Below, in pieces: positions 33,225 through 46,096 of a stretch of 64,000 nt of DNA (position 1 is its first letter; each line of letters starts with the position of its first letter). The notes beneath the pieces were generated by a model. That model was not told the origin of the DNA. It made no database searches and worked only from the letters and a program-made list of their open reading frames with translations. Both the position numbers and the translations under genes were made by a program. This DNA is from Typhlomys cinereus (lineage: Eukaryota; Chordata; Mammalia; Rodentia; Platacanthomyidae). The DNA lies in NCBI GenBank assembly GCA_023101885.1, contig JALPQD010000223.1:2839866-2903865 (forward strand), read 5' to 3'.

Positions 33225-35440
33225 TTTCTTGTTTGGAACTTGAATTTCACAAGTCTTTAAATCCTGGTTCCTATTTGTTTAGCAGCTTCTTCTTCAGAGT
33301 ATCACTCTCCTCAGGTGTTATTCTATTTCACTTTTCTAAAAGTAGTCTTGAGGAAACAGACCATACATTCAGTGTTTGGATCAGAAATCTCCCTTACCAA
33401 ATGTACATGCTTATAACACAAGCTCTACCAGTTTAGCTGAGCTTTGTCCTGCCTGATAAGGGAAATCATGTTTCCTCCAGTGTCCAATGGCATTTTCAGT
33501 CTCCGATGCACCACTAGAAGCACCTGTAATGCTCACATTTCTATCAATATTCTCTTCAAGGCATTACATGGTCTAAAAAATATACATCACCCTGCTTCAG
33601 ACATCTCTCCACTATCCAGGTCGAGGCCTTTGGCACATTGGCAGGGACTGGCCACACCAGCACTCTCGTCTCCCTGTACCAAAATCTGTTTGTCAGGACT
33701 CACATGAATCACTATAGACTGAAGGACTTAAACTTCTTTTCTGGCTGCTTTGGAAAGTAGAACCCCAGGGCATGTAGTTTTATCTGAGGCCGCTCTTCCA
33801 GACTTCTTACTGACCACCTCACAACATGGGCTTACTAGTCATGTGTCAGAATTTCCTTTTCTCAAAAGGATCCCAGTAGGGTTTTATCATAGATCTCACA
33901 ATGCCCTGTCTTGTAGTATGTTAACATATGCTCATGGACCCTTCTTCCAAGTCGCATTCTGATAACACTCTCTCTCTGTTTGCTTTGGCTTCTCATGAGT
34001 CTGTTCTTGAATCTAATTACATATCTTCAAGTTGGGAAGCAACAGCTATCTTGCTGCTTCCAAGTATCTTGCTTTGTCTCTTGGAAATTTCATTGTACTG
34101 GTCTCCTGAATCTCTGTTTTAATCTCTTTGCGGTTACTGAACTCTCAGATGTCTAGACACACGTCTTTCTTCAAACTTGACAAAATCTTGGTTATGTCTG
34201 TCTCCTCTTTTCTTTCTGTAATTTCCAACATACTTAAGACTACAGAGAAAGACCCACTGGAAACAAACCAACAGAGCAGGTCTTTAGCAAATCTTTTCTT
34301 GGGTCAGCTTCTTTTCATTTCTTCTGTGAATGGACTATATTATTTTGACTTTTTATTTTTGTATTATTAAATATTTTTATATTGGAAACTTGTGAATTTG
34401 AATATTATTACATCCCAACTCTGGAACTTGTTCCCTCCTAGGATTTTTGCCAATAGTCGTTTGCTTAGAGATTTCTTTGAACTATTTGGTTTAATCTATC
34501 TTCTGTCATATATATAGCCTTTAAAGTTTACTCATTTAGATATTCTTCAGTTAGTTTTTGTACAAAGATTTCTTGGAACATCTAACCATTTCTCAAGAGA
34601 AGAAAGAACAGATATCAACTTTAAGATTACCAGACATCTGGAATTATTAACAATGATATTAAGACATTCATTACAACTGTGCTTTATGATATAAAAGTGG
34701 ATAACATTGAAAAAATGGAAAAATGAAGCTGTCAGGAAGAAATGAAAAGTACAGAAAATAATTTTAGTACAGAAATAATGCAATATCCGAAGCCAAAAAT
34801 TCAGCTGCTGGCTCAGTTGAAGAGTGAGGATGATAAGGAATGGATCACTAAACATGGTGGGTCAAATGACCAAGCTGAAGTGCAAATGACCAAGAGAAGG
34901 AACACAGACTCAGAGATCCAAAAGAACACTTCGAAAGACCTATCATTCATGTCATTACTTATCAAGTGATCAAAAGAAAGAAGGATGCAAAAAAATTACA
35001 GATAATAGCTAAGAATTCAAGAAATTCAGTTTAGATAGAATTTATGTATTTGATGAGCTCAGGAAATACTAAAAGGGTTAATTCACAGAAATTACCCCAA
35101 ACATATAATCACTGTACATCCAAGATAAAAACTCTCAATGCTATTAGAGATAAGTGCTACATTCTAAAAGAAAGGAACTACTTAAAAATATTTAAAAAAA
35201 AACACAAAGACCAGAACACAGTGAAATAGGTCTCATCAGCATCATGGAAGAATTACGAACCTTGACTTCTATAACCTATGAAAATGTCCTTCAGGAATAA
35301 AGGCCAAAAGAAATTCCCATATAAAAGGAAACGACATACTCTAGTGAAAGAAATACAAAGTAAATTAAGGAAGTTTCTTGACCTGAAAGAATGGTATCAA
35401 ATGAGATATCATCCTTAGGAATATAGACAAGCAATAGAAT
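33225..35440. other. Intron sequence, possibly including old LINE remnants
   Basis: No gene supported. The A-rich part (about 34700-35420) has the composition of degraded LINE coding sequence, but I could not place it in a family. The 33.4-34.5 kb part has many short frames without recognisable similarity. Confidence 0.35.
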
Positions 35441-35459
35441 AGGATAAAAACTTTGTTTG

Positions 35460-35460
<1 letters not shown>

Positions 35461-35511
<51 letters not shown>
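35461..35511. repeat. (TC)n/(CA)n compound microsatellite
   Basis: A CTCTCTCTCTC block directly followed by about 40 bp of (AC)n. A second (AC)n block is at 35600-35627. The Cys/Val-rich frames on the minus strand are artefacts. Confidence 0.95.
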
Positions 35512-35512
<1 letters not shown>

Positions 35513-35596
35513 AGATACATATACATATATACATATATATACATGCTCCCATGTGAATAGTGCACAAACACATGTGTGTGCATATCCCCACATATG

Positions 35597-35599
<3 letters not shown>

Positions 35600-35627
<28 letters not shown>
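35600..35627. repeat. (CA)n microsatellite
   Basis: Second CA block about 90 bp after the first, separated by an ATATACATAT-rich spacer. Confidence 0.92.
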
Positions 35628-35630
<3 letters not shown>

Positions 35631-35639
35631 CCCATAACA

Positions 35640-36585
35640 CATACCTGAGTATAGTCGTGCTCCACTTAAATTAGAACATTTCTAGAAATGACCTCTGTTT
35701 TACTGATTTTGAAAAAATTCTGTTGTACATAAAAAATTGAGGGCATTGTGTTATAGCTAAGCAGTCTTATTTATGTAACAAATATGAATGGATTTAAAAT
35801 TATTAATTATCCAAAGACTTGTCAACTAATAATTACTCAGAAACACAACAAAGTGGGGCATATATTAAAAGGTCAAAAATAAGCATGATAATTTCAAGAT
35901 GATTCCAAAGTATCCCAGACAATAGACACAGAGGATTAATAACTTATAGAAAATTAGCATTCTGGTGAACTGCATATATGCATGCAACTCTTCCTAGTTA
36001 TTTTGACAGGGAAAGAAAAAATTCAGTACTACCGAAAGAACTAAATAACAAAAATGAAGGGAAGTAGAGTTTTCTCAGTATGTTTTATCTCGGGCTTTAA
36101 GCCTATTTTTTCTCATTTGTAATACATTTCCTAAAATAGAGCTTTAAACAAAGAGAGTCTATTGTCATTTCAGATTCCCTTCAGGAGCTAGGATTAAAAA
36201 AACAGGGCATGAACTTTGCTCCTCATTTCTTATCTTCTGAAGACAATTCAGAAGCATGGCCCAAGCTCTAGCTTTCAAGTGAGCTAGATGTGATGGGAAA
36301 ATGTGGATGATCCTCAGTTATTGGTGATGGAGCCAGTTTTCCTAAGTTTTAAAAATTTCCACAATCCTTGCCAAAATCTCTGAAATTTTTAAAGGAAAGT
36401 GCTGGGCCTTGGGGTGAAAATGAAACAGTGAAATTTTCCTTGTTCTGGGTTTCCAGGCAGGTAATGAAGCAAATGTAAAACCCGCCTGAGAGTTTCCAGG
36501 GTACTGTCTGGATTTGGAATCATCTCTAACCACTCCCCAGATGATGCCTTTATTATTCATTTGCAGCTTAATTACAAAAAAATCC
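35640..36585. other. Unrecognised AT-rich intron sequence
   Basis: No supported feature. Short frames only. Confidence 0.5.
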
Positions 36586-36587
36586 TT

Positions 36588-36701
36588 GTAGAATGACTTT
36601 GCAGCCCTTATAGTATATATATTACTATATGGACTATAAAGTCATTCTACATATATATTATATATATATATAATAGCCTATGGGCTGCAAAGTCATTTTA
36701 C
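36588..36701. repeat. AT-rich inverted repeat (possible hairpin)
   Basis: GTAGAATGACTTTGCAGCCC at 36588-36607 is the reverse complement of 36682-36701 (19 of 20 positions). The 74-bp spacer is mostly AT alternation and contains a third partial arm, AAAGTCATTCTAC, at 36639-36651. It could be a hairpin-forming tract or a small foldback element. Confidence 0.85.
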
Positions 36702-36716
36702 ATTCTTTACATTATA

Positions 36717-36782
36717 AGTGTGTGTATGTGTATACATATATGTGTGTGTATATGTGTGTATATGTGTATGTGTATACATATA
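36717..36782. repeat. (TG)n/(TATG)n simple repeat
   Basis: GTGTGTATGTG blocks with TATACATA interruptions. Confidence 0.9.
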
Positions 36783-36789
36783 TTCTTTA

Positions 36790-37685
36790 CATTTAGAAAG
36801 CAGTATTCAGTATTTTAGGGTCCAATGACTTCTTACAAACCTGATGATCTGAGTTTCCTCTCCAAAAGCATAAAGCATACATGTGGAAGGAAAGTGACTT
36901 TGAAAGTTATCCTCTGAGTTCCATGAAGTGCCATGTCATGCGTGAGTATGCTTTCTCTCTCTCTGTTTCTTTCTCTCTTTCTCTCTCTCCTCAAAAATAC
37001 TTAAATGTATTTTAAAATTAAAATGGAAAATGGGAGAAAATAATATTGTAGAAAACAAATATTTATGATATCTACATTATGTTCTACAATAGAACAAATG
37101 AATGGATTGGTATTATCCTGAAGGATTTCCTTTAAGTTCTAAATGTGGTTAAATACAGACAGCTACTAAAAGGAACAGTGTGTTAGGACTTCAAACTAAA
37201 CTAAGCCGTTGAGCTTAAGGAGTTACCAGCATTTAACCATTTGGACTTCATTAGCTCCAAACTAATAAAAATGGGGAGAGACAGACAACACTTTACTGTT
37301 TGAAATCTTGCTAGGGCCATCATTTCAACATGCCTCTCTGGCTATTATTTTATTATTATTATTGTTATCATTATTATTTGAAAATAGCGAATCCCTAGGA
37401 AGTGGCCTGGGAGCACTGTGGAAGCAAATGGAAGAAGAAAAGGCAGTGTTTTCCCCAGATTTCTGGGTGGGGCTGCTTCCATCTCATGTCTACCAGTGAG
37501 CCAGGGGATTCCCCACCATGCCCATCTCTCAATCCTCCCTTGCACAAGACTAACTCTACTTTGATTTTTTTATACTGATATATGATTGGAGCCAAAATCA
37601 AGTTTTTTTTCTCTCTCTTTGGCTGTATGTCCCATTATTAAATAACTTTTACAGTGTTACTTTTTCCTTTTCCAAAAATCTGTTG
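36790..37685. other. Unrecognised intron sequence with a CT-rich patch
   Basis: It includes a CTCTCT-rich stretch (36952-36990) and a TTATTATTATT run near 37346-37378. No gene supported. Confidence 0.5.
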
Positions 37686-37689
37686 CTTG

Positions 37690-38300
37690 ATATAACTGCT
37701 ACCATCAGAAAAAGGAAAGATGCTCCCAGAACACAGGGAGTGATAGCTGAGGGATGATGCAAGGGGATCCGAGGCTGCCAGCATCCTGCTTCTACTCTTC
37801 CCTCCTTTCTGATAGACCAGTCATGATTAGAGTCTCAATTCTGTAACACCCCTTACAACTTTGACCTCAAGGGGCCTTATCGGGCCTCCTGCACTGAAAA
37901 TAATTTCTATTGGCAGCCAGAGTAATAAAGATCATCTGGTCCTGTGGGAACCAAGCCTACCAGCCCTCCAGTCTTTACTTCCACAATTCCCTAGTAACTT
38001 GTGGATCACTCCTTAGCAAAACCCAAGAATAGAATATAGAAGGTTGTGGCTCCACCTATCTGACCTCTTCCCTGTTTCTTGCCAATAGGTCATGACTGGT
38101 CTTTCCCTGTTCTGTTTTAATAATGCTCTCCTACCTTAAGGATAAACTAAGGCTTCCTCCTTGTCCTTCTGGGACCCAGAATCCTAGAGTTCCTCTCTCT
38201 CTCTCTCCTCTCTCTCTCTCTTTCTCTTTCATTCTCAATTAAAAGGTTAATCTTGCTTTAACCTCTCAAACGTATTCTGGTTTCAATCGTTGACTCTAGG
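37690..38300 (+). mobile_element. Possible solo LTR of an endogenous retrovirus
   Basis: The layout suggests an LTR in plus orientation: a promoter-like middle, TTTTAATAATGCTCTCCTAC, a CT-rich stretch (38192-38232), then TTCTCAATTAAAAGGTTAAT (polyadenylation-signal-like) and a pyrimidine-rich end. I do not recognise the family, see no clear target-site duplication, and find no viral gene sequence. Low confidence. Confidence 0.3.
38192..38232. repeat. (TC)n microsatellite
   Basis: CTCTCT runs with one CTCCTC interruption. Confidence 0.92.
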
Positions 38301-38304
38301 ACAC

Positions 38305-40700
38305 AAGAATCCCCCCAACCTCCCAAAAGAGAAGTCTACTTTCCTAGGCCGAGTTGGCAGGAAATGGTTCTGTGGTTGAGATTTGCCTGAGACTGTTGCT
38401 GGTGAGAGCTGCCAACACTGACCTCTGAGGGGAAGTGGGGGGCAGGGACGGGGAGAAGGATCAAATGTCAGAGTTACAATATGGGTGTGGAGAGATAATG
38501 AACCTTCAGCGGTGTCTAGCATTGACACCAGGGAGCCGAGCCTGGCACTTACTAAATACTAAATGGAGGCTATTCCCTGGAATGAGTGTGACTTAGGAAG
38601 GTAGTTTCCTAAAGATAGAGATTACAGAGGAGGAACTCGTCTATGAATGTCATGGGTCAGTCACTCCTGGACAAGACAGTAAGTGTGGCAATCACGGGGA
38701 GGGGAGGGCACTGGGGCCTGCTGGTCTCTGTGTCGGTTGCCCGGGCAGCACAGAAGCATCCTGAGAAGTCTTCAGCACGCAGGCTCACACTTGGCAGAAA
38801 CTTTATGATTCCTGGGAGACTTTTATCCATGAGCCACCTGGCCATGATTTCCTGGCAGAAGTCTGTCCTTCCTGTTCGTCAGCACCTGTGGGAAGGGTGG
38901 TACCTACAGAAGCAAAAGAAGCGAGTGAAACAGCAAGAGCTGCTGTCCTCTGTGCTTGTTTGTTGGCAGCAAAAGAGAAGCCAATTGCCACCTGGCGGTA
39001 GAAATTGATGGTTTTACTCTTCACTCACTCAACTGGCTCAATGGGTTACAAGTGGCTTTTAGACCTTTTCCAGATGTCAGAATCAAGGACGCTTGCCCTT
39101 TCTCAGTACCTGCTTCTTCCCCATGGATGACTAAGGTTATGGTTCAGATAACGCTTACTTTCCTCAAGGTCCCTATGTTTAAGATTTAATTCCCAGGGCT
39201 GGTGCTACTGAAAGATAGTGGAATCTTTAGGAATGGTTCTTGTATCTTTGGGGTATGCCCTCAAAGAGGACTGTGGAACTCAGTCTCTCCTTCTTGTCTG
39301 ACTTTGCTCACTGCCCAGGAGGTATCAGTTGATCCTGCCACATGTTCTTGTCTCTGTGCGATGCCCAAATCCCTGGTAACATTAGTAAAGGCCCAAGGTC
39401 TGAACCACAACAATGTGACCTAAATCCCTACTGGGACTGCACGACTCCAGCCTGTAGCCTGTAACCACATGAAACTAACAGAAGGAGGTTTTGAGTGAGG
39501 ATGGGAGAGACAGCAAGAAGAAAATGAGACAGATGGAAAGAGACTAGGAAAAACATGTCTTGCTCAACATACGAAGTTAAATAATAATTCCAAACACATG
39601 AAGCAACATAAAGATAACAAAAATTATTGAGACATGAATTCACCAAAGATGAAATGCAAAGTTTCATGAACTGTTATGTGTTGTGAAATATTTTTCTCTT
39701 GATTTTTTTCAAGCATTTAATTTAGATACCAAAACATACAAAAGCATGTGTGGATGAAGGCCGAGTTTTGGCTAGTGGCAGTCATTTACTGACCCTTGCT
39801 CTAGCTGAAGAAAGCGCATTTGAAAGCTAAATATTTATAATAATAAACATAAAGGTCTGTACTTTGATGTTCAAGACATCTCCCAGGAGGCATTCCACTG
39901 ATTCCATAATATCTGTGAGTCAGTTACTCTCGGCACCAGACAAAGAGCTTCAGTGTTGACTCACGTGCAGCAGGGCCATAAACACCAGCGGGCAGTGTTT
40001 GCACTCGTATGCTCAGCTCCCCGGAGAAGACCCCACACACTTGCACCTTCTCTAATTTCATTTCCAGAAGAAAACCAAGCTTTAATATACAAAGACATAC
40101 TTCACTTTTAACATTATGAGCAACTGCTTTGTGGCAATGTTTTATTAGGGAAGGAAGAAAAAAAATTCAGGTAGGCGTGGATTAAACACAGAGAACCATG
40201 TATATACACACTTAATATTTCTGAAATGCTGGACTGAAAAAAGCAGGCCGAGCTTCATAATCCATTTTCAGGCACCCAAACACAATAGCTTTGCTTGCAT
40301 ATGCATGTGGTTTAGTAGAGAACACAGCAGTGCAAACATCCAATGGAGATAGCAAGAGTTTTCTTTGGTAAGTTAACTGATCGTTCCACTCAGAGGCAGA
40401 GAGAGAGACAAAGGGCTTCTTGCTGTTTTAGTTTTCATGTTTGAATGAGGTCAAGAGCAGACCACAAAGGGAGCTGCAGACCCGGGAGACCAAGGGTCAT
40501 ATGCCTCTACCTTGACCTTTCTGGTTGTCATTGGCAGCAGGGGACACAGGCAGAAGGGGACACAGGCAGCAAGGTTCAAGCTATTTGGTATTGACTAGAC
40601 CCTGAGAAAAGTTTTCATGGCATGAAACTTGGAATTAGGGTTTTTCGCCAAGCCTATAAGCAAGCTATAGGGCTGTGGGAAGAGAGTTAACAGCTACTTC
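38305..40700. other. Unrecognised intron sequence
   Basis: Mixed-composition sequence. The longest frame is 121 codons (38643-39008, plus), with no recognisable domain and an equally open antisense. No repeat family supported. Confidence 0.45.
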
Positions 40701-40706
40701 GTCTTT

Positions 40707-40870
40707 GGGATTGGAGAGATGGCTTGCGCAGTAAAATGTATCTGAGTTCAAAGCCCTGATCTGAGTCTGATCTCTAGAGCTCAGTGGTGGGCTGAGCCTA
40801 CCTCTACCTGCATGCTCCGGTGTGCGGTCTCCTCCACTCCAAATGCATACTTTAAAATCAAAACTTTTGC
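40707..40870 (+). mobile_element. B2-superfamily SINE fragment
   Basis: GGGATTGGAGAGATGGCTTG is a clear SINE start. ATCTGAGTTCAAAGCCCTGA, with some rearrangement, follows the B-box region. The 3' part is diverged and lacks a (CA)n tail. Confidence 0.65.
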
Positions 40871-41404
40871 AACTTTGACCCTTAACAACCAACTATTTCA
40901 TGCATGGTTTTTCCTGCTGAGTCTTGAGATGGTTGGAACAAGATTACAGGCTTCTTTTAGTTCTTGATGGAAGAAATTTCCTGACAGACATTTTTATGTA
41001 GCAAAACTTTTTGTCCAAATCCCCCAGCTAATTCTGGACATTCGTTACATTTGTTAGCTTCGAGGGCTGGAGTGAAGTCCCTGAGCACTGGTAGTCAGGG
41101 TCCCTCATTCCCTCTGGGATCACTCCTGCAGACTCCAGACAGGAAAAGGAAAAGGAAGTGACTTGATACAACTTCATCAGATACAGCTTTGACATTTCCA
41201 CAGTGGACAACCCGTTCAACACCACATCTAATTCTGAGATTTCACAAATAGCTCTGGCTTATCCATCACTGAAAGTGACCACTTGGGACAAAAAGTCATT
41301 AGTCATTTTTTTTTTGCATAATGAGAAAATAAGAAGGATGGTTTAATATCCCTGGTGACCTTAGGGAACTGGGTTAGAGGATGAGGAAGGACAAGATGCA
41401 AAAT

Positions 41405-41415
41405 AGAGAAAGAAG

Positions 41416-41448
<33 letters not shown>

Positions 41449-41461
41449 GGAGGAGGAGGAA
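41405..41461. repeat. (GGA)n/(GAA)n purine microsatellite
   Basis: AGGAGGAGGAAGAGGAGGAG-type triplets for about 55 bp. Confidence 0.93.
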
Positions 41462-41487
41462 ATAGTTTACACATTTCCTCACGGCTA

Positions 41488-41585
41488 ACCTGTGAACTCC
41501 CCGAGGGAAAGAACCTGGGCCTATGTCTCTATAGACATTTACAGCACAGTGCTATGCACTTAGGAGGCTCCACGAAAGGTTTCCG
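41488..41585 (+). mobile_element. L2 (LINE-2) 3'-end fragment
   Basis: ACCTGTGAACTCCCCGAGGG, AAAGAACCTGGGCCTATGTC and CACAGTGCTATGCACTTAGG follow the conserved L2 3' end (GTGAGCTCCTTGAGGGCAGG...AGCACAGTGCCTGGCA). Confidence 0.65.
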
Positions 41586-41589
41586 AGAG

Positions 41590-43560
41590 AACATAATGAG
41601 AGTCGAAAATCACATAAACAGGAAAAGGCAGTCCTATGTCCTGACCTCAATGTGGATTGGCAAGAACGTGTCACACACAGTAAGCCCGCAAGTGCTCATC
41701 TCCAGTTATTTTATTGAGCCATGATGCCAAATTTGGTGCCAAGGGACCTACAAATGGTAATGAATCGGGAGAATGCAATTAGGCTGCTCAGCCATCTCCT
41801 CTCCGCAGGCTTATTCCCCGGAGTGCATTTGCCCAGCAATTATCAGGAGATGTATCCTCCACAGGGAAGTCCTGCATCTCTTCAGGAAAACAATGACTTG
41901 TCTCAGGGACCCTGCTACATGCCACGCATTCTCTTAGGCCTGTCTGTTTCCTCCACTTTTGTTTTTCTGAGAACACTCGCTCAATATTAAATCACTTGTC
42001 CAGCATGAGCCATCACAAAAGAAGCATGCACTGCCTTCAGTTACACATGGACCAGGGCTGAAAGCCTCAGGCAAGGACTACTAGGGTGCCAGAGCTTAAC
42101 GCAGAACACTGTGTGTCCAAGGCAGGGGACCTTGGAGACTGCCGCTGTGCTCTAAATTGTTGTTGCTACCTCACTCCCCAACACACTCACTGTCATTGTA
42201 GTGCTATTGTAGTGTCACTGTAGTGTCAGTGTAGTGACAGCTGCACTGGCACGGGGACTTCTGTGCACCTCTGCTTTTCCCACAGGGAGCACACACCAGC
42301 TTTCTATGGCTAACGCCCTTGTGTTTATTCTGAGTGACACTGGGTTTTCCTCTCATGCTTTGGGAGGAGGCCAGAGCAGGTTCTGGCCAGCACTGCCTCT
42401 AGCTCATTGTCCAAACTGCCAATCAGTTGGACAATGCGTCCAGGAAAGGTACAGATGGTCCTCGGCTCCTGACATTTCAGAAAACACACTTTTTAATTAA
42501 TTCCATCTCCATCACAACAGTGATTTTTCACCTATCAGAAAGGGGTGCAAGATGACAATTCAATTTCTTCTTCCAGATCTTGCATCTCTTCTCACACAGA
42601 CCTAAGCTCTGACCTTGTCCTCTAAGAAAGACCTTTCCTGGCTGCAGAGGCGAGACAGATACACTTTCCCCATACCTGTCCCAACCACTCCACTGTTGAT
42701 AGAAGTATTGTTTTTTTAATTGCCTCTGCCTCAAATATAAGATTCATGATTTCCCTTGCACAAAAGCACTTAATAGAAAGCACATGAAAATATTTGCTAA
42801 ATGGATAGTAAATGAGTGGAATGCATCTGAAGAAATCTTGCAAGTGATACATCAGTTGCAAAGTATTTAGATTAGGACCTGGGAATTCCTGGTAAACTCT
42901 TTCATCTCCTTCAGCACAAGCCAATCATGGTAGCATATGGCAGAGAAAGGGTAGGAAGCACTTGCACTTGTTTCTCAAAGCTAAGTTCGTGAGCTTCAAT
43001 TCCTGCCTTCAGAGTTCAGTGAACCAGAGTAGGTCAAGATTGGAGATGCCCCCTCCCAAGATCTCACTTTTTTTATTCTTTTTTTCCTTCTTCTTTTCTT
43101 GCTTCCTTATTCCCTTCATCTTTTCCTCTCTCCCATTCTCCCTCCCTCTCTTCCTCTTCTTTGTATCACACATGCAAGTGAACATGGATTCCTTCTGAAA
43201 ATGAAAACTCTTACTGAATATTATGAAACTAATAACCCAGCACTTTTCTTTATTTATATTGCCAATGGTTTACTTTCCTTTTCAACTGAGGAAGATAAAA
43301 ATATGTGCAGAGGCTGAAAAAAGTATCCTTGAAAGAAATCAGTAACTTAAATCCCCAAGTTTAGTCAATGCAGACTTCATTGTTAACAATGAATACTTGT
43401 GACTATTGTGAAGTTTCACTTGTTTGACAGAGGTCATCAAGCTGCTTTTTAGCACACATACTGATAACACATATGAACAGATTTTCAGTGCCCATCCCCG
43501 TGAGACTTGACAAGTGTGTGAACATACCCTGACCACAGTTCAGATGCCATGTGACATACC
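41590..43560. other. Unrecognised intron sequence with a pyrimidine-rich stretch
   Basis: The 43060-43165 segment is strongly CT-rich. The rest shows nothing I can name. A small GTAGTG reiteration (42198-42238) is present. Frames of 60-100 codons on both strands lack similarity. Confidence 0.45.
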
Positions 43561-43568
43561 TGTTGTGG

Positions 43569-43920
43569 TTACTCTTCTTTTTGCTGCTGTGAGACAGTAC
43601 TCACTCACAGCTTATAAAGGAGGACTTTCTTTGGCTTAAAGTTCCAGAGGGGAGAAATCTCATAGCAGAAGGCATTAGCTTGGAGGCACGACCAGAAGCC
43701 TGGTCCATGTCACTTTGGCTAATACAGAAGCAAAGAGAACAACTGTAAACTCGAGGACCCAGGATGGGCCTACCAAACCTCAAATCTAGCACCCTGTGAC
43801 GTACCTTTCTCAGCAAGGTTCCACCTACTAAAGTAGCCACACTCTTCTAAGCATTAACATCAGCTAAGGACTCAAACACAATTTGGGCCTGTGGGATCAA
43901 TTCACACTCAGGCCATGACA
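43569..43920 (-). mobile_element. Rodent medium-reiterated repeat, minus
   Basis: TTTTTGCTGCTGTGAGACAG, AGTTCCAGAGGGGAGAAATC, GACGTACCTTTCTCAGCAAG, GGTTCCACCTACTAAAG and GGGCCTGTGGGATCAATTCA follow a repeat common in rodent genomes (GTTCCAGAGGGATAG...GCAAGGCTCCACCTCCTAAAG, from memory). Family name not certain. Confidence 0.6.
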
Positions 43921-44454
43921 AGGCTATTGTGCCAGGACTCACTATGCTAGGATTGATGCTCAATGAACCTTGCTCAGCAAACATGTTGGAAAATCACCCC
44001 ATGTGGAACTGAGAGTCTTGGGCACAGCGAGGAAATCTAAAGTTGCCAAAGGAATACTAAAGTAGATAACAATGCAAAGACAAGATTGACATCACCAGAA
44101 TCCCAGGGGCCAGAATACACAAAAGCCACGTGTCAAAGCGTGGAAGTCACAGGAAAAAATTTCCAACAGATATTGTGCCTTTAGTGGAACTGATCTTCAA
44201 AAAGAGAAGACAGGTTTTCATGAATGAACAAAAATTGAGTGCAACTGAATCAAACAGACATGCACTATAAGGAATGTTGAAAGAAGTCCTTCAGAAAGAA
44301 AACATACAGAAGATAGCAGCTCCAAACAGTGAACACTAACTACAGGAAGAAATGAAGAGTACAGACACGGCACATAGGGAGTGTGTGGGCAAAGACAGAG
44401 CACCCGCAGCTCCTAGATGCCATCAGTGGCACAGCTTCAGAAACATAGGTTGAT

Positions 44455-44575
44455 TTATCCTAAGTATTGGGACTAGAAGTGTTTCAGATTGGGTATTTGC
44501 ATAGACTCTGTCAGCTAAGCATTTTAAATCTGAAAAGTTCCAAAGTCTGAAACTTGTTGAGTAAGGATGCTTGAC
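44455..44575 (-). mobile_element. Tigger-type DNA transposon remnant
   Basis: GGGACTAGAAGTGTTTCAGA, TTTTAAATCTGAAAAGTTCC and AAAGTCTGAAACTTGTTGAG resemble the ends of nonautonomous Tigger (Tc1/mariner) elements, whose consensus contains GGGACCAGAAGTGTTTCGGA and CCAAAATCCGAAACTTTTTG. CpGs have decayed, as expected for an old copy. Confidence 0.6.
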
Positions 44576-45489
44576 CTACATATGTAATATAGCGGGAAGA
44601 ACAAGCTCATAGCACTCTGGGAATTTCCCCACTGATCACTGAGTGGGCAGCAAACTCAGATTTAGAAATGTCCTCATTGAAGAAACTATTTTGCTAGGTC
44701 TGCTACACGCTGACAGGACTACTTTTGCCTTCTGTACCTGTGATTTGGGCCCCACCTTAGCATGACAAAAGGTGCTGGACAGCAAGAGGCTGTCTCTGCA
44801 TTGGGAACCAACCAAGAAACCCACAGACTCATAATCTTCCCAACCAAGAAATGCCAAAGCAATTCCAAACAGTGCTCTTTTAGTCTTCGTGAATCATTGG
44901 CTGCTACGGATTATGGCAGCCTAACTTCCTGGCTACCTGCATGTTCCCTACTGAATGGCAGCATCCCGATTCCTGCCTCACATTTTTTTCCCATGTCCTT
45001 CTTTGACTGCTCAGTCCCCCACTCTTTCATTTTATCTCACTAGCTTCCACAACACATTTTGGCGTACGCCCTTGGTAGCCAACGGCTGCAGACCTCTAGC
45101 CCTGTCCTCTGTACTCCAAAATGCTTTTGTAGCCTGGAGTCCCCTGCTTGCTGTCTCTTCATCGCTTCCTGCTCCCTCCCACACTGCTGACTCTTCTGTC
45201 ACCCAGGGTTATGCCGGGTGCTCTATGGTCCTGAGAGTTTACAACAGTGGGGGCCACTCCCCACCCAGAGTTGGCAGGACCAGCTGTTTGACTGAAATGT
45301 GGCTTTGTGTTCTAAAGCCAAACACTCCAAGAAATGTGTGAGTCTCTATAGTAGTGATGACAGATTATTTTCAGGAGTCCTCCAGCCATTGACCGATGAT
45401 GAGCTTAATGAGAATGTAATGAGAATGGGCAAATGAACCTGTTCACACAGTGCTGTCCAAGCTAACTTCTTTCCTATCCTTTGTGTTAA

Positions 45490-45598
45490 AGATTGGATTC
45501 TGCTACCTAACTACTTATGTGATTTTGTCTAAATTGTTCAGAATCTCTGTAACTCTTTTGTTAAATAGAAATAGAGACTATCTCAAAGCACAAATTTT
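45490..45598 (+). mobile_element. MIR fragment
   Basis: GATTGGATTCTGCTACCTAA, CTACTTATGTGATTTTGTCT and AAATTGTTCAGAATCTCTGT then GTTAAATAGAAATAGAGACT follow the MIR core and 3' part. Confidence 0.65.
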
Positions 45599-46096
45599 AG
45601 TAGGACTATTCAGCTGGGCAGTATAAATCAAGGGTTCTTATGAAACAGTTTTTGCATGATTTCTGAGTCTCAGAATCATGCACAGATAAAGCAGCCTTGT
45701 TGTGTAGTAATGACAGCTGGAGACCTTTAAAAGCCTGAAGTGGAATAGTGGTAGGCCAAACATTATCTCCAAGACATGACAGGGTTGTAGTATCCAAGAT
45801 TTCATGGAAGATATACATACTTGCACAAGAACTGCATGAGAACTGTCCTGTCAACATAGATCCATCCATGAGAGCAGAAAGATCTCAAAAAGCTCCACAC
45901 CTCCCTGAGAGACTGTTCAGGACTAATGCTGATAGGGAAGAAAAAGAAGATGCTCTCCGCCACGGCACACCCACTGGTATTGCCTGAGGAACCTTTAAAA
46001 CATACCAGTGACCTGACACACCCAGAGCAATAGATTAGAACTTCCGGGATGGAGTCTGAACAGTTTTTAATATTTATTTTTTGCTTTCAAAGTTGT

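Noticed and set aside
35365..35665. Cys/Val-rich minus frames
   Set aside because: They translate two (CA)n microsatellites.
38643..39008. 121-codon plus frame
   Set aside because: No similarity recognised, antisense also open, and no splice or promoter context.
41405..41461. CRISPR-like or tandem array
   Set aside because: It is a simple purine triplet repeat without spacers. No CRISPR arrays are expected or seen in this eukaryotic window.
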